DNA of 64,000 nucleotides. Source: Bacteroidota bacterium. GTDB lineage: Bacteria; Bacteroidota; Bacteroidia; Bacteroidales; Lentimicrobiaceae. Numbering within the stretch: the first letter of the stretch is position 1; each line of letters begins with the position of its first letter. The DNA is taken from positions 22,298 to 86,297 of the forward strand of contig WSXU01000024.1 of the NCBI GenBank assembly GCA_009773455.1. Direction: 5' to 3'. The notes below the pieces were generated by a model that saw only the letters and a list, made by a program, of their open reading frames with translations, ran no database searches and had not been told where the DNA came from. Both the position numbers and the translations under genes were made by a program. Shown one piece after another: positions 43,993 through 52,424 of the stretch.

Positions 43993-44739
43993 TTACTTTT
44001 CTTCTTTGGCCATCTTCTCCATGGCTTTGTCGTAATACTCCTCGGCTACAAGGAACCCGGCCGACCAGATTTCACGCTTTTCGGCAACGCCTTTGTCGTT
44101 GAGATGCATCCACACACCATCTTTCAGGTTGTTGACATAAGGGCCTGAAACCATTACCCTGCCGTTCGAATGATAGAAAGTAGCCAGGCCCTCAAGCTTT
44201 CCTGCCTTGTATAAGGCATTCAACTTCACCGGTCCATCATAGAAATACTGTTTCCAGATTCCTTCCTTTATTCCGCTATGATAATTGATCTCCTCCAGAA
44301 TCGCATTGTTGGCATAGAAAGTTTTCCAGGTTCCTTCAGCCTGTCCGTTCCGGTAATTCTCCTCTGAAATCAAAACCCCTTCCTCGTTATAGAATTTCCA
44401 GGTTCCTTCACGTTTCTCATTCACATAAAGTCCTTCCGACATCTTTACACCGTTCCTGTAAAATGCTGTGGTCATTGATTTTGTACCATTTTCCGAAAAT
44501 TCGGATTCCGCTTTCACCGCACCTGTTGTATCGTAATAAATAAAGTGCCCTGTCGGTTTATCATCCGTAAAGCTACCCGAATACAGGAGCCTTCCCTCTT
44601 TGTCCGACTTTTTCCAGATGCCCTGTTTGCGCCCCTGAGCATCGGTCTTATTCGTAACAGCAATTCCATCAGTGGATTGCGCATATGTGTTACCCAGAAA
44701 TATGATGAATACTGAAAAAAGGATGGCTATGTTTTTCAT
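43993..44739 (-). CDS. Secreted MORN/YwqK-repeat protein
   Basis: Start at 44739 (MKNIAILFSVFIIFLGNTYAQ), a clean signal peptide; the ATG at 44826 adds 29 residues and lies upstream of the predicted promoter. 248 residues made of about eight MORN-like repeats of the type KEGTWKFYNEEGVLISEENY. Databases often call this a toxin-antitoxin YwqK antitoxin, but no toxin gene is adjacent and the protein is exported, so that name is doubtful. Function unknown. Confidence 0.8.
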   Translation of the reverse strand: MKNIAILFSVFIIFLGNTYAQSTDGIAVTNKTDAQGRKQGIWKKSDKEGRLLYSGSFTDDKPTGHFIYYDTTGAVKAESEFSENGTKSMTTAFYRNGVKMSEGLYVNEKREGTWKFYNEEGVLISEENYRNGQAEGTWKTFYANNAILEEINYHSGIKEGIWKQYFYDGPVKLNALYKAGKLEGLATFYHSNGRVMVSGPYVNNLKDGVWMHLNDKGVAEKREIWSAGFLVAEEYYDKAMEKMAKEEK

Positions 44740-44813
44740 TGTATTTTCGTTAGCCGGTTGGTCAGCAGGGAAATATCCGCAACATGACATCAAACTGTTT
44801 TGTAAATTTGTTG

Positions 44814-44844
44814 CAAATTTAAGCAAAAGTAACCCCCTGTTAAA
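44814..44844 (-). promoter_or_regulatory. Predicted promoter of the MORN-repeat gene
   Basis: On the minus strand TTTA (44841-44844), 19 bp, then TAAATTTG (44814-44821). A second perfect -7 box, TAAATTTG, lies on the plus strand at 44803-44810 facing recR, but without a -33 partner. Confidence 0.58.
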
Positions 44845-44857
44845 GCATTAAAGTTTT

Positions 44858-45475
44858 ATGCAGAATTATTCATCGCGTCTGCTTGAAGAAGCCGTCAATG
44901 AATTCAGCCGTTTACCGGGCATTGGTCGCCGTTCGGCCCTCAGGCTGGCATTGCATCTGCTGCGACAGGATGAAAGCCGGTCTGATGCCCTGGGAAATGC
45001 CATTCTCAGGCTCAGGGGTAATATCAGGTACTGCAACCGCTGCCATAACATTTCGGATGAAGAGTTGTGCAGCCTGTGCGCAGACCCGAAGCGTGACAAT
45101 ACCATACTGTGCGTTGTTGAAGACATCCGTGATGTGATGGCCATCGAAAACACAAGCCAGTTCAGGGGGGTATACCATGTTCTGGGTGGTATCATTTCAC
45201 CCATGGACGGCATCGGACCGAACGATCTGAATATTGAGTCGCTGATCGTCAGGACTGAAACCGAAGATATACAGGAAATTATCATGGCCATGCCGGCTAC
45301 GACCGAGGGAGATACCACCAATTATTACCTATATAAAAAGCTGAAAGGCAAAGTGCCGGCGATTTCAGCCATTTCAAGAGGTGTGGCCATTGGCGATGAA
45401 CTTGAATTTGCCGATGAAATTACCCTTGGCAAATCGATTCTCAACAGGATTCCCTACGAGAAACTTTCTGATTGA
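44858..45475 (+). CDS. recR: Recombination protein RecR
   Basis: 205 residues, full length. It works with RecO and RecF in loading RecA at gaps. A helix-hairpin-helix ([20 protein letters not shown]), a four-Cys zinc site (CNRC and CSLC), and a Toprim domain ([30 protein letters not shown]) are all present. It is divergent from the MORN gene and ends before a short terminator. Confidence 0.97.
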   Translation: MQNYSSRLLEEAVNEFSRLPGIGRRSALRLALHLLRQDESRSDALGNAILRLRGNIRYCNRCHNISDEELCSLCADPKRDNTILCVVEDIRDVMAIENTSQFRGVYHVLGGIISPMDGIGPNDLNIESLIVRTETEDIQEIIMAMPATTEGDTTNYYLYKKLKGKVPAISAISRGVAIGDELEFADEITLGKSILNRIPYEKLSD

Positions 45476-45533
45476 CCCCGGCGAACCCTGCTGAAACAAT
45501 CCTTCCATATTTTTTGTTAATTAGACTGGTTTT

Positions 45534-45553
45534 AAGGCTGCGAGCCTTTTTTT
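45534..45553 (+). terminator. Short terminator after recR
   Basis: AAGGCT and AGCCTT (6 bp) with a GCG loop, followed by T residues. It ends 22 bp before the pirin start. Confidence 0.7.
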
Positions 45554-45575
45554 GTAATTATATTTTCAGTAAACA

Positions 45576-46286
45576 ATGAACTTAAAAATACATAAGTCAA
45601 ACGAACGCGGGCAGGCTGATTATGGTTGGCTAAAAGCCCGCTACAGCTTCAGTTTTGCCAATTATTATGATCCGCCAAGGGAGCGGTTCGGCGTGCTGCG
45701 TGTTTTGAACGATGACATCATCGACGGCGGAGGCGGCTTTGACACCCATCCGCACAATAATATGGAAATCATTACGATTCCGCTGAAAGGATCACTGGAA
45801 CACAGGGACAGTATGGGTCACACTTCAGTGATCAGAGCGGGTGAAGTGCAGTATATGTCGGCCGGAAGCGGTGTAACCCATTCAGAATACAATGCGTCCG
45901 GCAAGGATTCTCTGAATCTTCTGCAGATATGGATTTTTCCCCGGACAAAAAACACACCTCCGGTTTATAATCAGATAAACCTGGAAGGAAAAAGGGAGCA
46001 GAATAAAATTCAGACCATTGTTTCACCGACCGGAGGTGAAAATATCATCGGGATCGGACAGGATGCCTGGCTGAGTCTGCTTTCTGCGGATGCAGGTAAA
46101 GAATTCACTTACAGGATCAATAAACCCGGCAACGGAATATTTCTATTTATCATTGAAGGAGAAGTTAAGACCGGAAACCATCTGGCCTCCCGAAGAGATT
46201 CAATGGAAATATGGGGAACAGATGCTTTATCAATCAGCACACCTGTAAAATCGGAAATTCTTATTATTGAAGTACCTGAAAATTAG
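45576..46286 (+). CDS. Pirin-family bicupin protein
   Basis: 236 residues. The N-terminal cupin has the metal-binding pattern of pirins: FDTHPHNNMEIITIPLKGSLEHRDS and GVTHSEYN; the C-terminal half is a second, metal-free cupin. Some pirins are quercetin dioxygenases and others regulate enzymes; the activity here cannot be told. No operon partner is evident. Confidence 0.9.
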   Translation: MNLKIHKSNERGQADYGWLKARYSFSFANYYDPPRERFGVLRVLNDDIIDGGGGFDTHPHNNMEIITIPLKGSLEHRDSMGHTSVIRAGEVQYMSAGSGVTHSEYNASGKDSLNLLQIWIFPRTKNTPPVYNQINLEGKREQNKIQTIVSPTGGENIIGIGQDAWLSLLSADAGKEFTYRINKPGNGIFLFIIEGEVKTGNHLASRRDSMEIWGTDALSISTPVKSEILIIEVPEN

Positions 46287-46304
46287 CCGGTTAAATCCAG
46301 AAAT

Positions 46305-46574
46305 TCAGGAGCCGTAATCTTGTTTCAGCGGATCTTCCACAAAATCGAAAATACTCATCTGATTTTCACTGATGGCCGGTTCAGGATGCCGATGAATTCC
46401 ATAGCCGTTGTTTGTCAGGTAAAGCAGAATGGCCTTCTTATACATATTTACCGGGGTCGTCCCATGTTTCACACAAAAGGCATCCACACGCTTCTTCTGC
46501 TGAACCGTAAGCTTGAAGTTTACCTGCCTGAACTTTCTGGCTTTCCGTGGTTTCCGTTTTGATGCCATAGACAT
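46305..46574 (-). CDS. Small basic protein with ribbon-helix-helix-like fold
   Basis: 89 residues (an ATG two codons on is an alternative start). A very basic N-terminus (KRKPRKARKFR) leads into RQVNFKLT (strand), VQQKKRVDAFCVKHG (helix) and TPVNMYKKAILLYLT (helix), which is the arrangement of ribbon-helix-helix DNA-binding proteins. The C-terminus is an acidic tail. A good promoter precedes it and the gene is intact, so it is likely real. DNA binding is inferred; no partner toxin is adjacent. Confidence 0.65.
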   Translation of the reverse strand: MSMASKRKPRKARKFRQVNFKLTVQQKKRVDAFCVKHGTTPVNMYKKAILLYLTNNGYGIHRHPEPAISENQMSIFDFVEDPLKQDYGS

Positions 46575-46590
46575 TAGATCATGAACGCAA

Positions 46591-46622
46591 CGAATATAAA
46601 AATAAAATCAATGTCCGGCAAA
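46591..46622 (-). promoter_or_regulatory. Predicted promoter of the small ribbon-helix-helix-like gene
   Basis: On the minus strand TTTG (46619-46622), 20 bp, then TATATTCG (46591-46598), one base from consensus. It supports expression of the short gene with a leader of roughly 15 bases. Confidence 0.62.
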
Positions 46623-46686
46623 TGCGCTTCAACTGCTTCCTTTTCTGATGATTTGTAAATTTCGCAGTTTTCCTGGCGACAGGATG

Positions 46687-48075
46687 TTAACCCCGGATAA
46701 CATCCCTGATATCGTCGATGATTTTCCTCGCCAGTACATCCGCCTTTGCTTCTGAATCACTTTCTGAATAGATCCTGATGATGGGCTCGGTGTTCGACCG
46801 GCGAAGATGTACCCATTCATTTCCAAACTCAATCTTGACACCATCTTCGGTATTGATCGGTTGTTTTTTATATTTTCCTGCAATACTTTTCAGAATCATA
46901 TCAACATCCATCTCAGGCGAAAGCTGGATCTTGTTCTTCGAAATATAATAGTCAGGGTAAGTGCTTCTTAAAGCTGAAGTACGTTTTCCGGTCTGGGCAA
47001 GATGTGTCAGGAAGAGGGCAATTCCCACCAGTGCATCACGACCGTAATGCAGTTCGGGAAGGATAACGCCACCGTTACCTTCGCCACCAATCACCGCATT
47101 CACTTCTTTCATTTTCTCAACCACGTTAACTTCCCCGACAGCCGAAGCGTAATGCTTTCCACCCGCCTTTTCAGTAACATCGCGCAAAGCACGTGTGGAG
47201 GACATGTTTGAAACAGTGTTACCCGGGTTTGTTGATAAAACAAAATCGGAAACTGCCACAAGTGTGTATTCTTCACCGAACATCTCCCCATCCTCACATA
47301 CAATGGCAAGCCGGTCAACATCAGGGTCAACCACAAAACCGACATGCGCTTTGTTTTTAACAACAAGTTTCGAAATTTCCTGCAGATTTTCGGGCAAAGG
47401 TTCCGGATTGTGCGGAAAATGTCCGTCAGGGGTGCAGTAGAGCTCATCAATCTGCTCTACGCCAAGTGATCTGAGCAACAGAGGAATGGCTATTCCCCCG
47501 GTTGAATTCACAGCATCGATGGCCACTCTGAACCTCGCCATTTTAATGGCAAACGAATTTACCTGGGGAAGGGCCAGAATTTTTTCTATGTGTTTGCGTA
47601 TCTGGCTGTCGTCGTATGTGATGGTTCCGATTTTATCCACTTCGGAATAGGTGAACTCTCCCCTGTTGGCCACCGACAATAACTGCTCACCCAGCTCGGC
47701 GCTGATAAACTCGCCTTCCCTGTTCAACAGTTTGAGTGCATTCCACTGCCAGGGGTTATGGCTTGCAGTGAGTATAATTCCTCCATCGGCATTCAGGTCT
47801 TTCACAGCCATTTCAACGGTCGGTGTGGTAGATAAACCAACATCCGTCACATCAATGCCCATTCCGATCAGGGTCCCGCATACAAGGTTGTTGACCATCA
47901 CGCCCGAAACCCGGGCATCACGCCCCACTACAACCCTTATCCGGCTGTCGCTCTCCCGTTTAAGAAGGTATGCATAGGCTGAAGTAAATTTTACGATATC
48001 CAATGGACTCAGGCCTTCGCCCGGGGTGCCGCCAATGGTTCCCCTGATGCCTGAAATACTCTTGATTAATGTCAT
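46687..48075 (-). CDS. glmM: Phosphoglucosamine mutase
   Basis: 462 residues of the alpha-D-phosphohexomutase family. It interconverts glucosamine 6-phosphate and 1-phosphate on the way to UDP-GlcNAc. ISGIRGTIGG at the N-terminus, the phosphoserine loop ILTASHNPWQWNALK, the metal loop DPDVDRLAIV, the sugar-binding GEGNGGVI and the C-terminal phosphate-binding RRSNTEPIIRIYSE are all present. Phosphomannomutase activity is an alternative within the family. A minus-strand -7 box TACTTTTG lies at 48101-48108. Confidence 0.92.
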   Translation of the reverse strand: MTLIKSISGIRGTIGGTPGEGLSPLDIVKFTSAYAYLLKRESDSRIRVVVGRDARVSGVMVNNLVCGTLIGMGIDVTDVGLSTTPTVEMAVKDLNADGGIILTASHNPWQWNALKLLNREGEFISAELGEQLLSVANRGEFTYSEVDKIGTITYDDSQIRKHIEKILALPQVNSFAIKMARFRVAIDAVNSTGGIAIPLLLRSLGVEQIDELYCTPDGHFPHNPEPLPENLQEISKLVVKNKAHVGFVVDPDVDRLAIVCEDGEMFGEEYTLVAVSDFVLSTNPGNTVSNMSSTRALRDVTEKAGGKHYASAVGEVNVVEKMKEVNAVIGGEGNGGVILPELHYGRDALVGIALFLTHLAQTGKRTSALRSTYPDYYISKNKIQLSPEMDVDMILKSIAGKYKKQPINTEDGVKIEFGNEWVHLRRSNTEPIIRIYSESDSEAKADVLARKIIDDIRDVIRG

Positions 48076-48437
48076 ATAATAACTTTAATATTCAGGGGAA
48101 CAAAAGTAAATAAATTATGCCAGAGATCGGGCAACAACAGCGATTTCATCCGAACTCCAATAAGGGTTTTAAGCGGATTGTGACCCGGCAGACAGCAGTA
48201 TACGGGTTCAGACATGGGTACTCAGGCCCGGAATGAATTATTAACACGGGGTTGTCCATAACTTAATGATGAAACCCTTGAGAACAGGTCCCCGATTTTC
48301 GTAATATTACACTACAGGCTGGTGGCAGTGCAAATGGTGGCAGGAGGTCTTTATTTTTTATATCAGACCCCTGCATGATAAATTTAATTAATTTTGTACC
48401 GGATTCTGCCCGGGAGCAAACATCCAAAACCTGAACA
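48076..48437. other. Gene-free stretch between glmM and the TPR gene
   Basis: It contains the divergent glmM -7 box (48101-48108), a hairpin GCAGGAGGTCT/AGACCCCTGC (48340-48374, one bulge, T-rich loop) and a plus-strand -7 box TAATTTTG (48389-48396) for the TPR gene. Between 48120 and 48330 I see no reading frame or repeat. Confidence 0.5.
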
Positions 48438-49847
48438 ATGAACGACTATTTCGAACACGACGACGACAATTCACTTAGTGACCTCCTTGAGCGTTTTGAC
48501 AACATGCTGAGCGAGGACAGGCACTATTTTTTCGACGTGGAGGAATATGAAGATCTTATTGATCATTACCTGGGCATCAACGAGTTGGGTAAATGTGCCA
48601 CGGCTGTTCAACTGGCCATCGAACAATACCCGGGTCACTCAGGGATACTGATCAGGCAGGCTCAGTTACTGGTCTCATCCAACAAGGCGGAAAAAGCCTT
48701 ACGGGTGCTGGCCAAAGTTGAGAATATGGATCCGACCAACAGCGAGATATATATTACCAAAGGCGCCATTTACAGCCAGCTGAAACGTTACGACGAAGCC
48801 ATACGCGAGTATAACAAGGCCATCAGCGAAGACGAAGACCTGGGGAACATCTACTCAAACATTGCCTTTGAGTATGAAAATCTGGGGAACTACGATAAAG
48901 CCATTGAATACCTCAAGAAAGTTCTTGAGATTGAGCCTGAAAACGAAACGATTATTTTCGAACTGGCCTTCTGCTATGAGATAACCAATCAGGCTGAAGA
49001 AAGCATAGAGTACTTTACAGCGTTTACCGACCGGTTGCCTTATTCAAAGTTTGCCTGGTTCAACCTCGGGGTTGCCTACAATAGCGTTGAGTTGTTCGAA
49101 AAAGCCATCGAAGCGTTTGAATTTGCCATAGCCATTGAGCCAACCTTCTCTTCAGCCTACTTCAATAAAGCCAATTCACTTGCCGGTATGCAGATGTATC
49201 AGCATGCCATAGAAGCTTACCGCGAAACTTTTGACCACGAGGAACCTGAAGCACTGACCTATTACTACATCGGTGAATGCTACGAAAAACTCGATGAGCC
49301 CGATCAGGCCATTGAGAATTTCAGGAAAGCAGTTGAAATGGATGAAGGTATAGCCGATGCCTGGATTGGAATGGGTGTTTGTTACGAGGAAAAAGGAAAC
49401 CTGAAGGCCGCGCTGCGATACATCAGGCGGGGAATTGACATAGATCCGGAAAATCCGGAATACCTTGCCACACTGGCCGTATGTCAGCAGCACGCCGGGT
49501 ATTTTTCGGAAGCAGCCCAGAATTTTACCAAATCGGCCCAGATCGATCCGCTCGATCCTGAAATCTGGCTCGACTTCTCTGCCTTGTTTACGGAACTCGA
49601 TGAATTTGAGCACGCCATTGAAGTAATAGATACCGGACTGACACACCAACCGGAAAACAATTCACTGAAATTCAGAAGGGTGGCTTATTTATACAATCAG
49701 GGAAAGATCAAGGAAGCAACCAGTCAGCTGACCGATACCTTGCTGGCAGGCCCTGACCCGGATGGTTTTAAAGCTATGCTGGAATACGCCCCGAACCTTG
49801 CCGGAGATGTATTTATTGCCGACCTGATGTTCCGCATGGGCATCTGA
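48438..49847 (+). CDS. Tetratricopeptide-repeat protein
   Basis: 469 residues, strongly acidic at the N-terminus (EHDDDNSLSDLLERFD). About eleven TPR units run through most of the protein, for example YDKAIEYLKKVLEIEPEN and LEPTFSS-type ends. There is no signal peptide, so it is probably a cytoplasmic scaffold for protein-protein contacts. The partner is unknown. The gene precedes aroE by 68 bp. Confidence 0.9.
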   Translation: MNDYFEHDDDNSLSDLLERFDNMLSEDRHYFFDVEEYEDLIDHYLGINELGKCATAVQLAIEQYPGHSGILIRQAQLLVSSNKAEKALRVLAKVENMDPTNSEIYITKGAIYSQLKRYDEAIREYNKAISEDEDLGNIYSNIAFEYENLGNYDKAIEYLKKVLEIEPENETIIFELAFCYEITNQAEESIEYFTAFTDRLPYSKFAWFNLGVAYNSVELFEKAIEAFEFAIAIEPTFSSAYFNKANSLAGMQMYQHAIEAYRETFDHEEPEALTYYYIGECYEKLDEPDQAIENFRKAVEMDEGIADAWIGMGVCYEEKGNLKAALRYIRRGIDIDPENPEYLATLAVCQQHAGYFSEAAQNFTKSAQIDPLDPEIWLDFSALFTELDEFEHAIEVIDTGLTHQPENNSLKFRRVAYLYNQGKIKEATSQLTDTLLAGPDPDGFKAMLEYAPNLAGDVFIADLMFRMGI

Positions 49848-49915
49848 TGCTGATAACTGCATTTTCTTTCGTTTTTCCCGTTGATCATCCTCCGATAAAT
49901 TAAACTCCAATTTCT

Positions 49916-50680
49916 ATGTTGCATCAGTATGGGCTGATCGGATTTCCGCTCGGGCATTCATTCTCAAAAAGGTACTTTACTGAAAAATTTGCTACCGAAG
50001 GTATTCCGGCTGAATACGAATTGTATCCCCTTACCGCTATCGATCAGATGATTGACCTGATCTCAGGGCATCCTGACCTGAAAGGCCTGAATGTCACCAT
50101 ACCCTTTAAAAAGGAAGTTATCCCATTTCTGGATGAGTTATCAGAAGAAGCAAGAGCCATTGGTGCGGTAAATACCATCAGCATCACCCGCTCAGGGCAA
50201 TCGGCTCATTTAAAAGGATGGAATACGGATGCCGGTGCTTTTGAATCTGAAATCAGGGAATTTACTGGCGGGATGACCGGGAATGCCCTGTTGCTGGGCA
50301 ATGGTGGTGCTGCCGCTGCCGCCATTTACGTCCTGAAAAAACTGGGATGGAATGTCATCCGGGCTGTAAGAAAACCTCTTGCAGGAAACGATGATACCCT
50401 TCTGTATTCAGCCATTGGGCGGGAAATCATGCAGTCGGTCCGGCTCATTGTAAATGCAACACCGGCAGGCATGTTTCCTGAGTCAGATACCATGCCTCCT
50501 GTTCCGGTTGAACTCATTACTTCACAGCACTTTATTTTTGATATGGTTTATAACCCTGAAGTAACCCGGTTGATGAAAGAAGGGCTGAACAAAGGGGCCA
50601 GTGTCAGGAACGGACTGGGCATGCTTCACCGGCAGGCTGAACTGGCCTGGAAAATCTGGACAGAATCGTCCGGGATGTGA
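49916..50680 (+). CDS. aroE: Shikimate dehydrogenase
   Basis: 254 residues, slightly short but complete. It reduces 3-dehydroshikimate to shikimate with NADPH in the aromatic amino acid pathway. GFPLGHSFSKRYF (shikimate-binding Ser residues), NVTIPFKKEV with the catalytic Lys, NTDAGAFESEI with the catalytic Asp, the nucleotide loop GNGGAAAAA, and NATPAGM are all visible. Confidence 0.95.
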   Translation: MLHQYGLIGFPLGHSFSKRYFTEKFATEGIPAEYELYPLTAIDQMIDLISGHPDLKGLNVTIPFKKEVIPFLDELSEEARAIGAVNTISITRSGQSAHLKGWNTDAGAFESEIREFTGGMTGNALLLGNGGAAAAAIYVLKKLGWNVIRAVRKPLAGNDDTLLYSAIGREIMQSVRLIVNATPAGMFPESDTMPPVPVELITSQHFIFDMVYNPEVTRLMKEGLNKGASVRNGLGMLHRQAELAWKIWTESSGM

Positions 50681-50818
50681 ATTGCAAAGCATTTGCTGCA
50701 AGGTTATCTGGTTTCAGGGAATCTGATCCAATACGAAATTTTCTTACTTTTGATTGTCAACGGGTGATACACACCCTCCAATCATTCGAAAATAAATCAT
50801 TGAACAGATAATTGAACT

Positions 50819-51361
50819 ATGACTGCCGATCTATCTGAAAACCAACCGGTAAAAACTTCTCATGGGAGAATCAGGATTTCGCATCCTGAGCCCGGCACCA
50901 CAAGCTTTCAAATTCCTAAGGAAGGCTTTTCCTATAAAGGATCTTTCACTTTGCTGATCATCGTTTCATGGCTTTTGATGATCATGGTCTGGACCATCCT
51001 GCTGCTGCAATTCAACGGCAGCCTGGCACTGATTTCCATTCCTTTCTGGTTGCTTGGATTAGTCACGCTGAGGCTTTCACTGAAAGTAATCATGGCTACA
51101 CAGGAAGTGGTGGTCAGCAGCCGGGAGCTTACCATTCTGAAAACGGAAGGTTCAGCGACTGCCCACGCCACCTTCAGACTTAAGGATATCGAAAAGATCA
51201 TTCTGGTCGAAGGAGCCTATAAGGCCCTTTCCGGGATTACCCGAAAAGGCAACTACCCTGCTGTCATCAGCAATCAGGAAGCCTTCGGGTTCGGCGAAAG
51301 ATGCACCAAAGAAGAAAAGCAGTTTCTGCTGGATGCTGTTAAAAATATCACAGGTCACTGA
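50819..51361 (+). CDS. Two-helix membrane protein with PH-like C-terminal domain
   Basis: 180 residues. A hydrophilic N-terminus (1-40), two membrane segments (about 41-64 and 67-91) and a cytoplasmic beta-rich domain (about 95-180) with VVVSSRELTILKTEG and FRLKDIEKIILVEG, which resembles bacterial PH-like domains. No enzymatic motif is seen. The gene ends 11 bp before the cyclase-like gene, so they are almost certainly one transcript and may work together. Not a recognised family. Confidence 0.7.
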   Translation: MTADLSENQPVKTSHGRIRISHPEPGTTSFQIPKEGFSYKGSFTLLIIVSWLLMIMVWTILLLQFNGSLALISIPFWLLGLVTLRLSLKVIMATQEVVVSSRELTILKTEGSATAHATFRLKDIEKIILVEGAYKALSGITRKGNYPAVISNQEAFGFGERCTKEEKQFLLDAVKNITGH

Positions 51362-51372
51362 AATCAAACAAC

Positions 51373-52308
51373 ATGGAGAAAAATATTGCATCAATCAACC
51401 ACGACTATATCCTTGATATCCTGCAGAAGTATGACAACAGGGTAATTTTCGAGAAAACCAATGTTGTGCCCGATGAAACCGAGATGCTCGAAGAACTGCA
51501 GAAATGCATTGGCATTGATAATCTCACCTCCAAATCCGTTCTGGGGCTGGACATCTATCAGTACAGCTCATACGGAGAGTTTGAACAGATGCTGATTCCT
51601 TTTCTTTTCAAAACAATGCTTTCAACCACCATTGATCTGTGTATCGACAACCACCCGTTTATATTCCAGAAATACACCAGGGAAATTATTGAGAAAAGTT
51701 TCATCAGCACCGGCGACGGGGGATTCCTGATCTTTGATACCCCCCTCCACTCGTTGTTGTTTGCCAGTAATTATGCCATCGTGCTGAGGATCTACAATGC
51801 CTTTCACTTCTTCCCGAGGCTGCGGAAGATCATCGGGGGAATCAGTACCCGCTATGCCATTACCTACGATAAAGTGTATTCCTACAACGATAATCATTAC
51901 GGGAGGGCCATCATCAACAACGCCCGCATACTTTCGCGCGACAGCCTGAACCGCTGCCTGATCGATGAACATGTTCACCGCTGGTTTACCGTTAACATCG
52001 ATGGCATTGAAAATCTTCAGGTGCTGACGATTGAGGATATTTCCCATATCCACGAATTCAGCATTGATTACAACAAGATACCGCTGTCGACCAGGACCGA
52101 TAAAATCTTCGGTCATGAAGCCAACCGGCATGAAGGGATCATCAATTCAGATATCCTGAAGATCGGGAAAATCAAGGCAAAGGAAACCGATATAAACATC
52201 TATAACCTTCACCTGCAGGTAAGTATGAGCCTGGTGAATAACGATGATGAAAATCAACGGAAAATTGTGACTGTGAGCCTGGGAAACCTGAATACAACAG
52301 GAATCTGA
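51373..52308 (+). CDS. Divergent class III nucleotidyl-cyclase-like protein
   Basis: 311 residues, no signal peptide. Residues 54-205 follow the layout of the class III adenylate/guanylate cyclase domain: VLGLDIYQYS (first metal Asp60), STGDGGFLIF (second metal Asp115), STRYAITYDKVY and YGRAIINNARIL with Arg185 at the transition-state Arg position. Differences: the Asn expected four residues after Gly177 is Ile181 (Asn is at 182 and 183), and the usual adenine-selecting Lys before GDG is not obvious. It could therefore be active on an unusual nucleotide, or be a degenerate sensor fold. The C-terminal third matches nothing I recognise. Co-transcribed with the preceding membrane protein. Confidence 0.6.
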   Translation: MEKNIASINHDYILDILQKYDNRVIFEKTNVVPDETEMLEELQKCIGIDNLTSKSVLGLDIYQYSSYGEFEQMLIPFLFKTMLSTTIDLCIDNHPFIFQKYTREIIEKSFISTGDGGFLIFDTPLHSLLFASNYAIVLRIYNAFHFFPRLRKIIGGISTRYAITYDKVYSYNDNHYGRAIINNARILSRDSLNRCLIDEHVHRWFTVNIDGIENLQVLTIEDISHIHEFSIDYNKIPLSTRTDKIFGHEANRHEGIINSDILKIGKIKAKETDINIYNLHLQVSMSLVNNDDENQRKIVTVSLGNLNTTGI

Positions 52309-52310
52309 TG

Positions 52311-52371
52311 ATTTACGGTTTACAGCCTGCCCGCCAAGGCGGGTTTACGATTTACGATTTACGATTTACGG
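52311..52371. repeat. CCCGCC/GGCGGG palindrome with GATTTAC heptamers
   Basis: CCCGCC-AA-GGCGGG (52330-52343) sits next to about four GATTTAC heptamers. The same combination occurs at 63723-63800. Confidence 0.78.
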
Positions 52372-52424
52372 AAAAAGAGATTACGATCAAGCAGAACCCC
52401 TGAAATACCTTAAACATTTTAACA

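Noticed and set aside
43993..44739. A toxin-antitoxin system (YwqK antitoxin)
   Set aside because: The protein has a signal peptide and no toxin-sized partner gene is next to it.
48120..48330. A short gene between glmM and the TPR gene
   Set aside because: No frame of useful length with a start codon and no motif on either strand.
50819..52308. A Pycsar anti-phage system (cyclase plus membrane effector)
   Set aside because: The membrane protein has a PH-like rather than a cyclic-nucleotide-binding domain, the cyclase motifs are divergent, and no other defence genes are nearby.
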